From assembly GCF_014197015.1 (NCBI RefSeq), contig NZ_JACIET010000001.1:2449392-2513391 (forward strand): a DNA stretch of 64,000 nt. Reading direction: 5' to 3'. This document shows positions 8,721-17,904 of this stretch, piece by piece (position 1 is the stretch's first letter; the number at the start of each line of letters is the position of its first letter). The notes under the pieces were generated by a model. That model saw nothing but the letters and a program-made list of their open reading frames with translations, made no database searches and was not told where the DNA came from. The position numbers were made by a program, and so were the translations under genes. Source of the stretch: Niveibacterium umoris. Its GTDB lineage: Bacteria > Pseudomonadota > Gammaproteobacteria > Burkholderiales > Rhodocyclaceae.

Positions 8721-9814
8721 AATCGCGCACGATACTGGCGCTGTGCGGCGTCGCCTGCCTGTCGCTGGCCGGCTGCTCCCGCGAAACGCCGCCACAGGAT
8801 AACGTCCGCCCCGCAGTGGTCAGGACGGTGAGCCTTGCCGACACCTCGCAGCTCTCGGTTTACGCCGGCGAAGTCCGCGCCCGGCACGAAGCGGACCTTG
8901 CCTTCCGGGTTGGGGGCAAAGTGGTCGAACGGGTGGTCACGCTTGGCGCTCGGGTCAAGAAGGGCGACCTGATCGCGCGTATCGATCCGCAAGATGTCGA
9001 ACTGAATGCGGAGGCGGCCAAACAGCAAGTGATCGCGGCTTCTGCTGATCTTGCGCTCGCAAAAGCAGAATTCGATCGCACCAAGTCGCTTGCCGACCAG
9101 CACTTCGTCAGCGGTTCGGTACTCGACCAGCGTCGTGCCAGCCTGCTCGCGGCGCAGGCACGCTTGCAACAAGCGCGCGCCCAGGCCGACGTGGCGAGCA
9201 ACCAGTCTGGCTACTCGCGGCTGCTCGCCGATCGCGATGGTGCGATCACCGCGACGCCGGTCGACGCCGGCCAGGTGGTATCGGCCGGGCAAGCGGTAGT
9301 GCGCATCGCAGCTTCGAACGAACGCGAAATCCTGATCTACGTGCCCGAACAGCGCATCAACACCGTGGTTGCCGGCACGGCGGTTGCGGTGCGGCCCTGG
9401 GCCGCGCAAGACCAGGTCTTCAACGGGGTAGTCCGGGAAGTGGCTGCGTCAGCGGATACCGCCACCCGCACCTATTCGGTACGCATCTCGGTACCCAAGG
9501 CTGACGACAAGCTGGCGCTTGGCGCCACCGCCGCGGTGGTGTTCCCGACGACGCAGAAGTCCCGCGTGATCCTCCCGCATGGCGCGCTCGTCCAACAAGG
9601 CGGTGCGTCGAGCGTATGGGTTGTGGGCAGTGACAACGTGGCAAGGGCGCGGCCGGTCGCGGTGGGCGCCTGGCGGGAAGACGGCGCGTTGATCGAAGGC
9701 GGCCTCGCGAACGGCGATCGCGTGATCGTCGTCGGTGCGCACCGCATTACGGCTGGCGACAAGGTCAAACCGGTACCGGAAGCGACTCCGGTCGCGCTGG
9801 ACGGCAAGCGATGA
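8717..9814 (+). CDS. RND efflux periplasmic adaptor lipoprotein (HlyD/MFP family)
   Basis: 365 residues. The signal peptide ends in the lipobox LAGC with Cys20 as lipid attachment. The mature protein shows the biotinyl-lipoyl half-motif around GGKVVERVVTLGARVKKGDLIARIDP, an alpha-helical hairpin (about 90-155) and the beta-barrel. It bridges the RND pump to an outer-membrane channel. I chose the ATG at 8717, which overlaps the tetR stop (ATGA) and is followed by the signal peptide; the frame stays open further upstream but without coding sense. Confidence 0.9.
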   Translation: MKSRTILALCGVACLSLAGCSRETPPQDNVRPAVVRTVSLADTSQLSVYAGEVRARHEADLAFRVGGKVVERVVTLGARVKKGDLIARIDPQDVELNAEAAKQQVIAASADLALAKAEFDRTKSLADQHFVSGSVLDQRRASLLAAQARLQQARAQADVASNQSGYSRLLADRDGAITATPVDAGQVVSAGQAVVRIAASNEREILIYVPEQRINTVVAGTAVAVRPWAAQDQVFNGVVREVAASADTATRTYSVRISVPKADDKLALGATAAVVFPTTQKSRVILPHGALVQQGGASSVWVVGSDNVARARPVAVGAWREDGALIEGGLANGDRVIVVGAHRITAGDKVKPVPEATPVALDGKR

Positions 9815-12800
9815 AGCGCTTCAACCTTTCCGATTGGGGCCTGCGCCATCAGGCGCTGGTGCTCTACCTGATGGTCGTGCTGACCGTCGTGGGCCTGGCG
9901 TCCTACACCCACCTCGGCCAGTCCGAAGACCCGCCCTTCACCTTCAAGGTCATGGTGATCCGCACCAACTGGCCGGGCGCCAGCGCGACCGAGGTGGAAG
10001 AGCAGGTCACCGACAAGATCGAGAAGAAGGTTCAGGAACTCGGCGCGACCGACTTCATCCGCAGCTACTCCAAGCCCGGTGAGTCGCAGGTCTTCCTGAT
10101 CTTCAAGGACTCGACCAACTCCAGCAAGATGCCGGAGCTGTTCTATCAGGTCCGCAAACGCATCGGCGACATCCGCTACATGCTGCCAAGCGGCGTGCAG
10201 GGGCCCTACTTCAATGACGAGTTCGGCGACACCTTCGGCAATATCTTCGCGCTCGTCGGTGACGGCCTGCCCTATGCCGAACTCAAGCGCTACGCCGAAA
10301 CGATTCGCGGCGAACTGCTCAAGGTCCCCGACGTTGCCAAGGTCGATTTCTTCGGCGAGCAGGAACAGCGCGTCTATATCGAGTTCTCGAACCCGAAACT
10401 GGCCACGCTGGGGCTCGACATCCGCACGGTGATCGACGCGATCGTCGGCCAGAACGCCAAGACCCCCGCGGGCTATTACGAGCTGGTCGATGAGCGCATT
10501 TTCCTGCGCCCCACAGGCCAGTTCGAAAACCTCGACACGATCCGCGAACTGCCGATCCGCGCCGGCGGCCGCAGCTTCCGCCTCGGCGACGTCGCCGAGA
10601 TCAAGCGCGGCTACATCGACCCGCCCAGCAACAAGATGCGCTTCATGGGGCACGAAGCCTTCGGGATCGGCATCGTCATGCGCGCCGGCGGCGACATCAT
10701 CTCGCTTGGCCATCACCTCGATCAGGCGGTCGAACGCATCGACAAACAGCTCCCGGTCGGCGTAAGGCTGGAGCGGGTCGCGGACCAGCCGCATGCGGTC
10801 TCGCGCGGGGTGGCTGAATTCGTCCGCTCGCTCGCCGAAGCGGTCATCATCGTGCTCGCCGTGAGCCTGCTGTCGCTTGGCCTGCGCACCGGGATAGTCG
10901 TTGCGATTTCGATTCCGGTGGTGCTCGCAATCACCTTCCTGTTCATGTTCCAGTTCGAGATCGGCCTGCACAAGATTTCGCTCGGCGCACTGATACTGGC
11001 GCTGGGCCTGCTGGTCGACGACGCGATCATTGCGGTCGAAATGATGGCAACGAAGATGGAACAAGGCTGGGATCGCGCCAAGGCGGCGAGTTTCGCCTAC
11101 ACCTCGACCGCAATGCCGATGCTGTCCGGCACGCTGGTCACCGCCGCCGGCTTCCTGCCGATCGCGACCGCACAATCAAGCACGGGCGAATACACGCGCT
11201 CGATCTTCCAGGTGACGGTGATCGCTCTGCTGATTTCCTGGGTCGCGGCAGTGCTTTTCGTGCCCTACATCGGCTACCACCTGCTCCCGGATTTTGCCGC
11301 GGCCAATGGCAAGCCCAGTGTGTTCAACCGTCTGCTCGCGCGCTTTGCACCCGACCTGGCCGCGCGCCTGCATGCTCGCGCCTTGCAACACCAGGGCATC
11401 CATGGCGAAGAGGCGATTTACCACTCCGGCTTCTACCGGCGTTTCAGGGTGGCGGTGGAATGGTGTGTGCGTTTCCGCTGGGTGACGATTGCCGCAACGC
11501 TGGGCGCGTTCGTGCTCGCGATCTGGGCTTTCAAGTTCGTGCCGCAGCAGTTCTTCCCCGACTCGACCCGGCCGGAGCTTCTGATCGACCTGCGTCTCGC
11601 TCAGGGGGCGTCGTATCAGGCGGCGGAACGTGCAGTGAAGCGGGTCGAGTCCATCCTCGCCAAGGAACCCGGCATCGAGAACTACGTCGCCTACGTCGGC
11701 ACCGGCAGCCCACGCTTCTACCTGCCACTCGATCAACAGTTACCGCAGGCCAACTTCGCCCAGTTCGTCGTGCTGACCAAAGGCATCGCCGAACGCGAAG
11801 CACTGCGCGGCAAGATGATCAAACTGTTCGAGAACGACTTCGGCGAATTGCGCGCCTCGCTCAATCGCCTGGAGAACGGCCCGCCGGTAGGGTTCCCGGT
11901 GCAGTTCCGCGTCAGCGGTCCGGACCATGCGACGGCTCACAAGATCGCCGACCAGGTCGCACAGATCATGCGCAAGAACCCTGACCTCGCCAACGTCCAG
12001 AAAGACTGGGACGAAGCCTCGAAAGTGGTGAAAGTGCATGTGGATGCCGAGAAGGCGCGGCTACTCGGCCTTTCGGCGCAGGACGTGGCGAACTTCCTGA
12101 ACACCTCGGTCAACGGGCAGAACATCAGCGAACTGCGCGAAGGCACCGAGACTATCCAGATCACGGTGCGCGGTGCGCCGATCGAACGTGAGCACCTCTC
12201 GCTGCTGTCCGAGTTGATGCTGCCGACCGGCAGCGGACGTGGTGTGCCGCTGACCCAGGTTGCAACGATGGAGTACAGCTTCGAGCCGGGCATCGTATGG
12301 CGCCGCGACCGCGTCCCGACAGTATCGGTGCGCGGCAATCTCTACGGCACCGTGCAGCCGGCCACTGTCACCGCGCAACTCGAACCGGAAATCAACAAGC
12401 TGCGCGCCAGTCTGCCGCTGGGTTATCACATCGACATTGGCGGTTCGGTCGAAGAAAGCGCCAAGGGCGGCAAGTCGGTTGCCGCTGGCATGCCGCTCTT
12501 CCTGCTGGTGGTGCTGACGGTGCTGATGGTGCAGTTGCAGAGCTTCTCGCGCGTGGCAATGGTGGTGCTGACCGCACCGCTGGGCATGATCGGGGTCACC
12601 GTTTCGCTGCTGGCATTCAACAAGCCCTTCGGCTTCGTGGCGATGCTCGGCACGATCGCGCTGTCGGGCATGATCATGCGTAACTCGGTGATCCTCGTCG
12701 ATCAGATCAGGCAGGATCTGCAAGGTGGCCGCACGGCGTGGGAGGCGATCATCGAATCCACCGTAAGGCGCTTCCGCCCGATCATGCTGACGGCAGCCGC

Positions 12801-12963
12801 TGCGATCCTCGCGATGATCCCGCTCACCCGCAGCGCGTTCTTCGGGCCGATGGCGGTGGCGATCATGGGCGGCCTGGCAGTCGCGACAGTGCTCACGTTG
12901 CTCTTCCTGCCAGCGCTCTACGCCGCGTGGTATCGCATCCCCGCGCCGGCGCGCAAGGGATGA
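9811..12963 (+). CDS. RND-family inner-membrane multidrug efflux pump
   Basis: 1050 residues, normal for HAE1-type pumps. TM1 is near the N-terminus (VLYLMVVLTVVGLASY); then the first porter domain (SEDPPFTFKVMVI), the TM4 proton-relay pair Asp403-Asp404 in LLVDDAIIAVEM, and the second half with repeated topology ending in LFLPALYAAWYRI. It uses the proton gradient to expel substrates through the adaptor. It overlaps the adaptor stop at ATGA. No outer-membrane factor is in the operon; the TolC-like protein encoded at 14078 is the nearest candidate. Confidence 0.92.
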   Translation: MKRFNLSDWGLRHQALVLYLMVVLTVVGLASYTHLGQSEDPPFTFKVMVIRTNWPGASATEVEEQVTDKIEKKVQELGATDFIRSYSKPGESQVFLIFKDSTNSSKMPELFYQVRKRIGDIRYMLPSGVQGPYFNDEFGDTFGNIFALVGDGLPYAELKRYAETIRGELLKVPDVAKVDFFGEQEQRVYIEFSNPKLATLGLDIRTVIDAIVGQNAKTPAGYYELVDERIFLRPTGQFENLDTIRELPIRAGGRSFRLGDVAEIKRGYIDPPSNKMRFMGHEAFGIGIVMRAGGDIISLGHHLDQAVERIDKQLPVGVRLERVADQPHAVSRGVAEFVRSLAEAVIIVLAVSLLSLGLRTGIVVAISIPVVLAITFLFMFQFEIGLHKISLGALILALGLLVDDAIIAVEMMATKMEQGWDRAKAASFAYTSTAMPMLSGTLVTAAGFLPIATAQSSTGEYTRSIFQVTVIALLISWVAAVLFVPYIGYHLLPDFAAANGKPSVFNRLLARFAPDLAARLHARALQHQGIHGEEAIYHSGFYRRFRVAVEWCVRFRWVTIAATLGAFVLAIWAFKFVPQQFFPDSTRPELLIDLRLAQGASYQAAERAVKRVESILAKEPGIENYVAYVGTGSPRFYLPLDQQLPQANFAQFVVLTKGIAEREALRGKMIKLFENDFGELRASLNRLENGPPVGFPVQFRVSGPDHATAHKIADQVAQIMRKNPDLANVQKDWDEASKVVKVHVDAEKARLLGLSAQDVANFLNTSVNGQNISELREGTETIQITVRGAPIEREHLSLLSELMLPTGSGRGVPLTQVATMEYSFEPGIVWRRDRVPTVSVRGNLYGTVQPATVTAQLEPEINKLRASLPLGYHIDIGGSVEESAKGGKSVAAGMPLFLLVVLTVLMVQLQSFSRVAMVVLTAPLGMIGVTVSLLAFNKPFGFVAMLGTIALSGMIMRNSVILVDQIRQDLQGGRTAWEAIIESTVRRFRPIMLTAAAAILAMIPLTRSAFFGPMAVAIMGGLAVATVLTLLFLPALYAAWYRIPAPARKG

Positions 12964-13036
12964 ACGCCGTGTGTATCAAAGCGCTCCGATCGCTACCAAA
13001 CGTTACATTGGCCGGGTTTGCCCGCCATGGCTGGGC

Positions 13037-13042
13037 TAGAAT
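13037..13042 (+). promoter_or_regulatory. Candidate -10 box upstream of the pcm-like gene
   Basis: TAGAAT lies 46 bp before the ATG at 13089, in the 125-bp gap after the RND gene. I cannot find a good -35 at the expected distance, so this is only a possible promoter for the methyltransferase-rhodanese-tolC unit. Confidence 0.3.
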
Positions 13043-13088
13043 TGGCCACCGCACGCATTGAATTCAAGGCATTGTCGAGGAGCAAGAA

Positions 13089-13739
13089 ATGGATTTCGAG
13101 CAGGCACGCTTCAACATGGTCGAACAGCAGATCCGGCCTTGGGACGTACTGGACATGGAGGTGCTCGACACCCTGATGGCCGTCAAACGCGAGTACTTTG
13201 TGCCTGAGGCCTACCGCAAACTCGCCTTCTCCGACGTCGCGATCCCCTTGCCCGGCGGCGCCTCGATGCTGGAACCGAAGATCGAAGCCAAGGTGCTGCA
13301 GGCTGTCGCCCTCAAGAAGACCGACAAGGTGCTTGAGATCGGCACCGGCTCTGGACACATGGCAGCACTGCTGGCGGCACGTGCCGACTGGGTCCGCTCG
13401 ATCGAGATCGACCCCGCACTTGCCAGCCTGGCTGCTGCAAACCTCGCACGCGCCGGCATCGAGAACGTCATCGTCGAAGAAGGTGACGGCGCTTCGGGCT
13501 GGGCGGAACGCGGCCCGTACGACGTGATCGTCCTCTCCGGCGGCGTGAAGGAAGTGCCGCAGTCCATCCTGGCGCAACTCAAGCCCAACGGTCGCCTGCT
13601 GGCATTCGTCGGCGAAGCACCTGTCATGTCGGCCGTGCTGACGGTCGCAACCGCAGATGGGCAGTACCGGAGCGAAAAGCTCTTCGAGACCCTGGTACCG
13701 CCGCTGCGCGTACCGGCCAAATCGACTTTTGCGTTCTGA
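13089..13739 (+). CDS. pcm: Protein-L-isoaspartate O-methyltransferase-like protein
   Basis: 216 residues. The SAM-binding motif VLEIGTGSGHMAALLA is at 81-96, with VRSIEIDPALA (motif post I) and VEEGDGASGW following. The family repairs isoaspartyl residues in aged proteins using S-adenosylmethionine. The segment before motif I (GGASMLEPKIEAKVLQA) differs from the classic Pcm substrate loop, so another methyl acceptor is possible. AGGAG lies before the ATG. It overlaps the rhodanese start (TGATG), and this order with tolC next is common in betaproteobacteria. Confidence 0.78.
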   Translation: MDFEQARFNMVEQQIRPWDVLDMEVLDTLMAVKREYFVPEAYRKLAFSDVAIPLPGGASMLEPKIEAKVLQAVALKKTDKVLEIGTGSGHMAALLAARADWVRSIEIDPALASLAAANLARAGIENVIVEEGDGASGWAERGPYDVIVLSGGVKEVPQSILAQLKPNGRLLAFVGEAPVMSAVLTVATADGQYRSEKLFETLVPPLRVPAKSTFAF

Positions 13740-14062
13740 TGAACCAGATTTCACCGCGCGAGCTGGCGGCGTGGCTGGCCGACGAGTCACGCCCGGCGCC
13801 GTTTCTGCTCGATGTGCGCGAGCCATGGGAATTCGAGCGCTGTCACATCGAGAACGCACACTTGATGCCGATGGCCAGCGTGCCGATGCGGGCGGAGGAG
13901 CTCGATCCGGACGCCCCCACAGTTGTCATCTGTCACCACGGCGGTCGCAGCATGCAGGTCGCCCTTTTTCTTGAACGGCACGGGCTCAGCCACGTGTTCA
14001 ACCTTGCCGGCGGCGTCGCCGGCTGGGCTGACCAGGTCGACCCGGCCATGCCCCGATATTGA
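13739..14062 (+). CDS. Single-domain rhodanese-like sulfurtransferase
   Basis: 107 residues, one rhodanese domain. DVREPWEF (25-32) and the active-site loop CHHGGRS with Cys65 are intact, followed by VFNLAGGVAGW, the C-terminal rhodanese signature. It can carry a persulfide on Cys65; the physiological acceptor is not predictable. Its ATG shares bases with the upstream stop, indicating coupled translation, and tolC follows 15 bp later. Confidence 0.88.
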   Translation: MNQISPRELAAWLADESRPAPFLLDVREPWEFERCHIENAHLMPMASVPMRAEELDPDAPTVVICHHGGRSMQVALFLERHGLSHVFNLAGGVAGWADQVDPAMPRY

Positions 14063-14077
14063 CGGAGTGATCCATTC

Positions 14078-15562
14078 ATGAAGCGAGTGCTCAGCATTGC
14101 GATCGCGAGCCTTTTTGCCGGCGCGGCCCATTCGGCCGATCTGATGCAGGTGTATCGCGATGCGCTCGAAAACGACGCTCAGTTCGCTTCGGCCCGTGCC
14201 AGCGCGGAAGCCGGGCGCGAGCGCAAGGCACAAGGCCTCTCGGGACTGCTGCCGCAGGTAGGTGCCTCTGCGGGGACCCAGTACAACGATACCAATCGCG
14301 ACCTGCCCGCGCCGCCCATCTCCGGTCGCTACAACAGCAACAACTGGGGCGTGAAACTCACCCAGCCGGTCTTCCGCCTGCAAAACTGGTACCAGTACCG
14401 TGAAGGCGAGCTTGCCGCAGCCGTGTCGGAATTGCAGGCGAAAAGCGCCCAGCAGGATCTGATCGTGCGCGTTGCCAGTGCGTATTTCGATCTGCTCAAT
14501 TCCCAGGAAACCCTGGCCAGCATCGAAGCGCAGAAGGCCGCCAACCTGCAGCAGCTGGAACTGGCGCGCAAGAGCTTCGAGGTCGGTACCACGACGATCA
14601 CCGATGTGCACGAGGCCCAGTCACGCTTCGACCTCACCGTCGCGCGCGAAGCGGCCGCCCGCGCAGACGTGATCGTCAAGACCCAATCGCTGCGCCAGAT
14701 CACCGGCAAGGATCAGGGTGCGCTCGCCCCGCTGCGCGAAGGCGTGCGCTTCGAGCAGCCGCAACCCAACGACATGAGCCAGTGGGCGAACAATGCCGCT
14801 GACGGCAACCTCGCCGCCCAGCAGGCGCAACTCGCGTCCGAGATCGCCGACCGAGAAGTGTCCAGCGCCCGCTCGGGCCACCTGCCCACTGCGGACGTCG
14901 TCGCCCAGTATGGTCACACCTACACCGGCGCCATCGGCAACATCATTGCATCCGAGGCGAAGGTGAATTCGGGCTCGATCGGCGTGCAGATCAGCGTGCC
15001 GATTTTCGCCGGCGGCTACACCCAGTCAAAAGTACGCGAGGCGGTATCGCTGCGCGAAAAGGCGCGCGCCGACCTCGAGAACGCACGGCGCAGCGCGACA
15101 CTCGGCGCGCAGCAGGCTTACCTTGGCGTCACCAGCGGCATCGCACAGGTCGCCGGTTACGAAGCCGCGCTGGTGTCGTCGAAGAGCGCCGTCGAGTCCA
15201 ACAAGCTCGGCTACCAGGTCGGCGTGCGGATCAACATCGACGTCCTCAACGCCGAGACCCAGTACTACGAAACCTTCCGCCAGCTCGCCCGCGCGCGTTA
15301 CGACACTGCGCTGGCCCAGCTCAAGCTCAAGAGCGCCGCAGGCACGCTGAGCGAAGAAGACGTCAAGACCATCAACGCTTTGCTCGACCCGGCCGCCGCG
15401 GGGCGCCCGATCGTCGTTCCGGATACGACGCCGCAGCCGATCGGCAAGGACGCCGCTGCGAGCGAGACGAAGAAGGAAACCACGACTGAGCCGGTCGCGA
15501 AAAAGCGCGGCACACCCGCGCCGACGAAGAAGGCGACCGAGAAACCTGCAAAGGCAAACTGA
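14078..15562 (+). CDS. tolC: TolC-family outer-membrane channel
   Basis: 494 residues. Signal peptide of about 20 residues ending AAHSA, then DLMQVYRDALENDAQF, the standard start of mature type I secretion/efflux TolC proteins. The two-fold repeat and long coiled-coil helices rich in Ala/Gln (residues about 110-170 and 340-400) are apparent. The last 55 residues form a Lys/Pro/Thr/Glu-rich periplasmic tail. It is probably the exit duct for the RND pump upstream and possibly others. GGAGTGA precedes the ATG. Confidence 0.9.
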   Translation: MKRVLSIAIASLFAGAAHSADLMQVYRDALENDAQFASARASAEAGRERKAQGLSGLLPQVGASAGTQYNDTNRDLPAPPISGRYNSNNWGVKLTQPVFRLQNWYQYREGELAAAVSELQAKSAQQDLIVRVASAYFDLLNSQETLASIEAQKAANLQQLELARKSFEVGTTTITDVHEAQSRFDLTVAREAAARADVIVKTQSLRQITGKDQGALAPLREGVRFEQPQPNDMSQWANNAADGNLAAQQAQLASEIADREVSSARSGHLPTADVVAQYGHTYTGAIGNIIASEAKVNSGSIGVQISVPIFAGGYTQSKVREAVSLREKARADLENARRSATLGAQQAYLGVTSGIAQVAGYEAALVSSKSAVESNKLGYQVGVRINIDVLNAETQYYETFRQLARARYDTALAQLKLKSAAGTLSEEDVKTINALLDPAAAGRPIVVPDTTPQPIGKDAAASETKKETTTEPVAKKRGTPAPTKKATEKPAKAN

Positions 15563-15586
15563 TCGGTTCGACGTCCGTCGATACTC

Positions 15587-15616
15587 AAGGGGCCCTGTCT
15601 GACAGGGCCCCTTTCA
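15587..15616. terminator. Bidirectional intrinsic terminator between tolC and waaA
   Basis: A 13-bp perfect stem AAGGGGCCCTGTC/GACAGGGCCCCTT lies between two converging genes. The A and T residues flanking the stem give a short T-run in either direction, so it can terminate both tolC and waaA transcripts. Confidence 0.8.
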
Positions 15617-16876
15617 TTTGGGCGGCAAGGATTCGATCAACGCGAGGGTGGCTTCGAGCGCACCGCGGTGATGGGCACTGAAAGCGCGCCCGGCCGCGCC
15701 GATCTGCGCGCGACGGGGCGCGTCGTCGAGAAGGCTCATGGCCGTGCGCATCGCCTCGTCGAGGTCACCGCAACGGATCGCGGCGCCCGCGGCAATCGCA
15801 TCCACCGTCGCTTGCGCGAAGTTGAACGTGTGCGGCCCGACCAGGGCAGGCACCCCGACCGCACAGGCCTCGATCAGGTTGTGGCCACCCAGCGGCGCCC
15901 AGCTGCCACCGACAATCGCCACGTCACTGGCTGCGTAGTAGGCGAACATTTCTCCCATGCTGTCGCCGAGCCAGACGCGGGTATCGGCGGACACGACGGT
16001 CGTCACGCTGCGTCGCTCGCAAGTGAGACCGCGCTGCGCGATCAATTGGGCCACTTCGTCAAAGCGTTGCGGGTGTCGCGGTACCAGCACCAGCAGAACG
16101 CCGGGCCGCGCATGACGCAGAAAAGCATCCAGCAAGGGCGCCTCTTCGCCAGCCCGGGTGTTGCTGGCCACCAGGACCGGGCGCCGGCCGAAACTGCCGC
16201 GAAAGGCCGCTGCAAGCGCGAGCTGCGCCTGCGGTGGATCGATCTCGAACTTCAGGTTGCCGGTGATCGCCACACGACTCGCGCCCATCGCAAACAGCCG
16301 CTGGGCATCCGCATCGGTCTGCGCGCCGCAAGCGGCAAGATCAGAAAAGACGCTGCGCCCAAAACCACCCAAGCGACGATAGCCACGCGCGGAGCGCTCG
16401 GACAGCCGGGCGTTGGCGAGCAGCACCGGCACACCCGCACGCCGCGCACCGCGCAACAGATTCGGCCATACCTCGGTTTCCATCAGCACTCCGAATGCCG
16501 GACGAAAGTGCGCGAGGAAACGCCGCACGCATCCCGGCGTGTCGTAGGGCAGGTAGGCGATCCGCACCCGCGCTTCGCCGCCGAACAGTTCCACCGCGGT
16601 CGCGCGCCCGGTCGGCGTCATTTGCGTCAACAGCAGGTGATGCGTCGGGTAGTGGTCGAGCAAGGCGCGCACCAGCGGCTGGGCCGCGCGTGTTTCGCCG
16701 ACGGACACCGCATGCACCCACATCAGGGGCGCCACCACCGGGGCAGCGTGATAGCCGAGGCGTTCGCCAAGATTGCGCAGATACTCGGGCTGGCGCCGCG
16801 CGCGCCAGAGCAGGCGGACCAGAATCAATGGCGCACCAAGGTACCAGGTGAGCGTGTAGAGCGCGCGCCCGATCAT
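15614..16876 (-). CDS. waaA: 3-deoxy-D-manno-octulosonic acid (Kdo) transferase
   Basis: 420 residues from the ATG at 16876. MIGRALYTLTWYLGAPLIL is the N-terminal membrane anchor; then GERLGYH, WVHAVSVGETRAAQPL and, in the C-terminal GT-B domain, GGSWAPLGGHNLIEACAVGVP. The enzyme transfers Kdo from CMP-Kdo to lipid A precursor on the inner face of the inner membrane. The start overlaps the waaC stop (ATGA); the reading frame extends further upstream only through waaC. Confidence 0.93.
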   Translation of the reverse strand: MIGRALYTLTWYLGAPLILVRLLWRARRQPEYLRNLGERLGYHAAPVVAPLMWVHAVSVGETRAAQPLVRALLDHYPTHHLLLTQMTPTGRATAVELFGGEARVRIAYLPYDTPGCVRRFLAHFRPAFGVLMETEVWPNLLRGARRAGVPVLLANARLSERSARGYRRLGGFGRSVFSDLAACGAQTDADAQRLFAMGASRVAITGNLKFEIDPPQAQLALAAAFRGSFGRRPVLVASNTRAGEEAPLLDAFLRHARPGVLLVLVPRHPQRFDEVAQLIAQRGLTCERRSVTTVVSADTRVWLGDSMGEMFAYYAASDVAIVGGSWAPLGGHNLIEACAVGVPALVGPHTFNFAQATVDAIAAGAAIRCGDLDEAMRTAMSLLDDAPRRAQIGAAGRAFSAHHRGALEATLALIESLPPK

Positions 16877-17832
16877 GCGACCCACGGCGCGAGCGATTGA
16901 AGGACCTGCGCGACGCCGGGGCATTGCCCCTTGCCGCCGAGGTTGATCGCGTTGCGTCCGCCTGCGACCCCGTTCGCCCCCGGCTCGGTTGCGATGTAGA
17001 TCGCGACCACCGGCACCTTCAAGGCCGCGGCCAGGTGTGAAAGCCCCGTATCCACGCCGACCACGCACTGGGCGCGTTCGAGCAGCGTCGCCAAGGCATC
17101 GAGCGGCATCCGTGGTGCGACCGTGGCATGCGGCAACGCGGCCGCGATGCGCGTCGCGCGTGTGCGCTCGGCGTCGCTGCCCGCCGGTAACACGCAGTGC
17201 AGGCCGCGCCGGTTCAGCGCGCGCCCCAGTTCGATCCAGTTCGGTTCAGGCCAGAGCTTTTCGTCGCGACTTGTCGCCGTGAGCAACACCGAGTAGGGCT
17301 CTTCCGGCCGCCAGGCGTCTTCCGCCGGATCCGGCGCGCGGATGCCGTAGTCGAGCGGCAGGTCGAGGCGATAGTCGAACACCGCCGCGGTGAGTCGCCG
17401 GTTGCGTTCGACGGCATGCATCTGCCAGGAAACACGATACTTGTTGGCATAGAAACGCGTCGCAAACGGCTCGCGCGCGCTATCCGGCATGTAACCGGCG
17501 ACCGGTGCGCCGGCCATGCGCGCCAATAGCGCGCTCTTGAGCAAGCCCTGTGCGTCGATCACCTTTTCGTAACGCGCAAGCTTGAGCGTATCGCGAAAGG
17601 TGCCGAACTCGCGCCAGGTCGACAGCGACAACAAGCGTTTGCGCCAGCTGCGCAGCGCGACCGGGATCACACGCCGCACACCGGGGTGCAGTCGCGCGAG
17701 CGGCGCGAACGGTGCCTCCACCACCCAGTCGACCGCAAGATCCGGCACGCGCGCGTGCAGATCGGTCACCGCCGGCAGGTACTGGATGACGTCGCCCATT
17801 GACGACGTCTTGACGATCAGGATTTCGCGCAT
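16873..17832 (-). CDS. waaC: Lipopolysaccharide heptosyltransferase I
   Basis: 319 residues. It begins EILIVKTSSMGDVIQYLPAVTDL, the WaaC nucleotide-sugar fold start, and has GVDTGLSHLAAALKVPVVAIY and GANGVAGGRN near the C-terminus, typical of GT family 9. It adds the first heptose to Kdo2-lipid A in the cytoplasm. Translationally coupled to waaA; together they build the inner LPS core. Confidence 0.9.
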   Translation of the reverse strand: MREILIVKTSSMGDVIQYLPAVTDLHARVPDLAVDWVVEAPFAPLARLHPGVRRVIPVALRSWRKRLLSLSTWREFGTFRDTLKLARYEKVIDAQGLLKSALLARMAGAPVAGYMPDSAREPFATRFYANKYRVSWQMHAVERNRRLTAAVFDYRLDLPLDYGIRAPDPAEDAWRPEEPYSVLLTATSRDEKLWPEPNWIELGRALNRRGLHCVLPAGSDAERTRATRIAAALPHATVAPRMPLDALATLLERAQCVVGVDTGLSHLAAALKVPVVAIYIATEPGANGVAGGRNAINLGGKGQCPGVAQVLQSLAPWVA

Positions 17833-17891
17833 GCCCGCGATTATTCAGGCACGCGGCGCCGGCGGCAAATCGCAAGCCACGGGGCGCCGCC

Positions 17892-17897
17892 TATAAT
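17892..17897 (+). promoter_or_regulatory. Consensus -10 box touching the glycosyltransferase start
   Basis: A perfect TATAAT ends only eight bases before the ATG at 17905. If used, transcription would begin at or next to that ATG, giving a leaderless message. The -35 region is poor, and the hexamer may be fortuitous. Confidence 0.3.
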
Positions 17898-17904
17898 GGC
17901 GCGC

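Noticed and set aside
9472-11175. 567-codon minus-strand open frame opposite the RND pump
   Set aside because: The pump is clearly coded on the plus strand with full-length homology motifs; the antisense frame has shadow composition.
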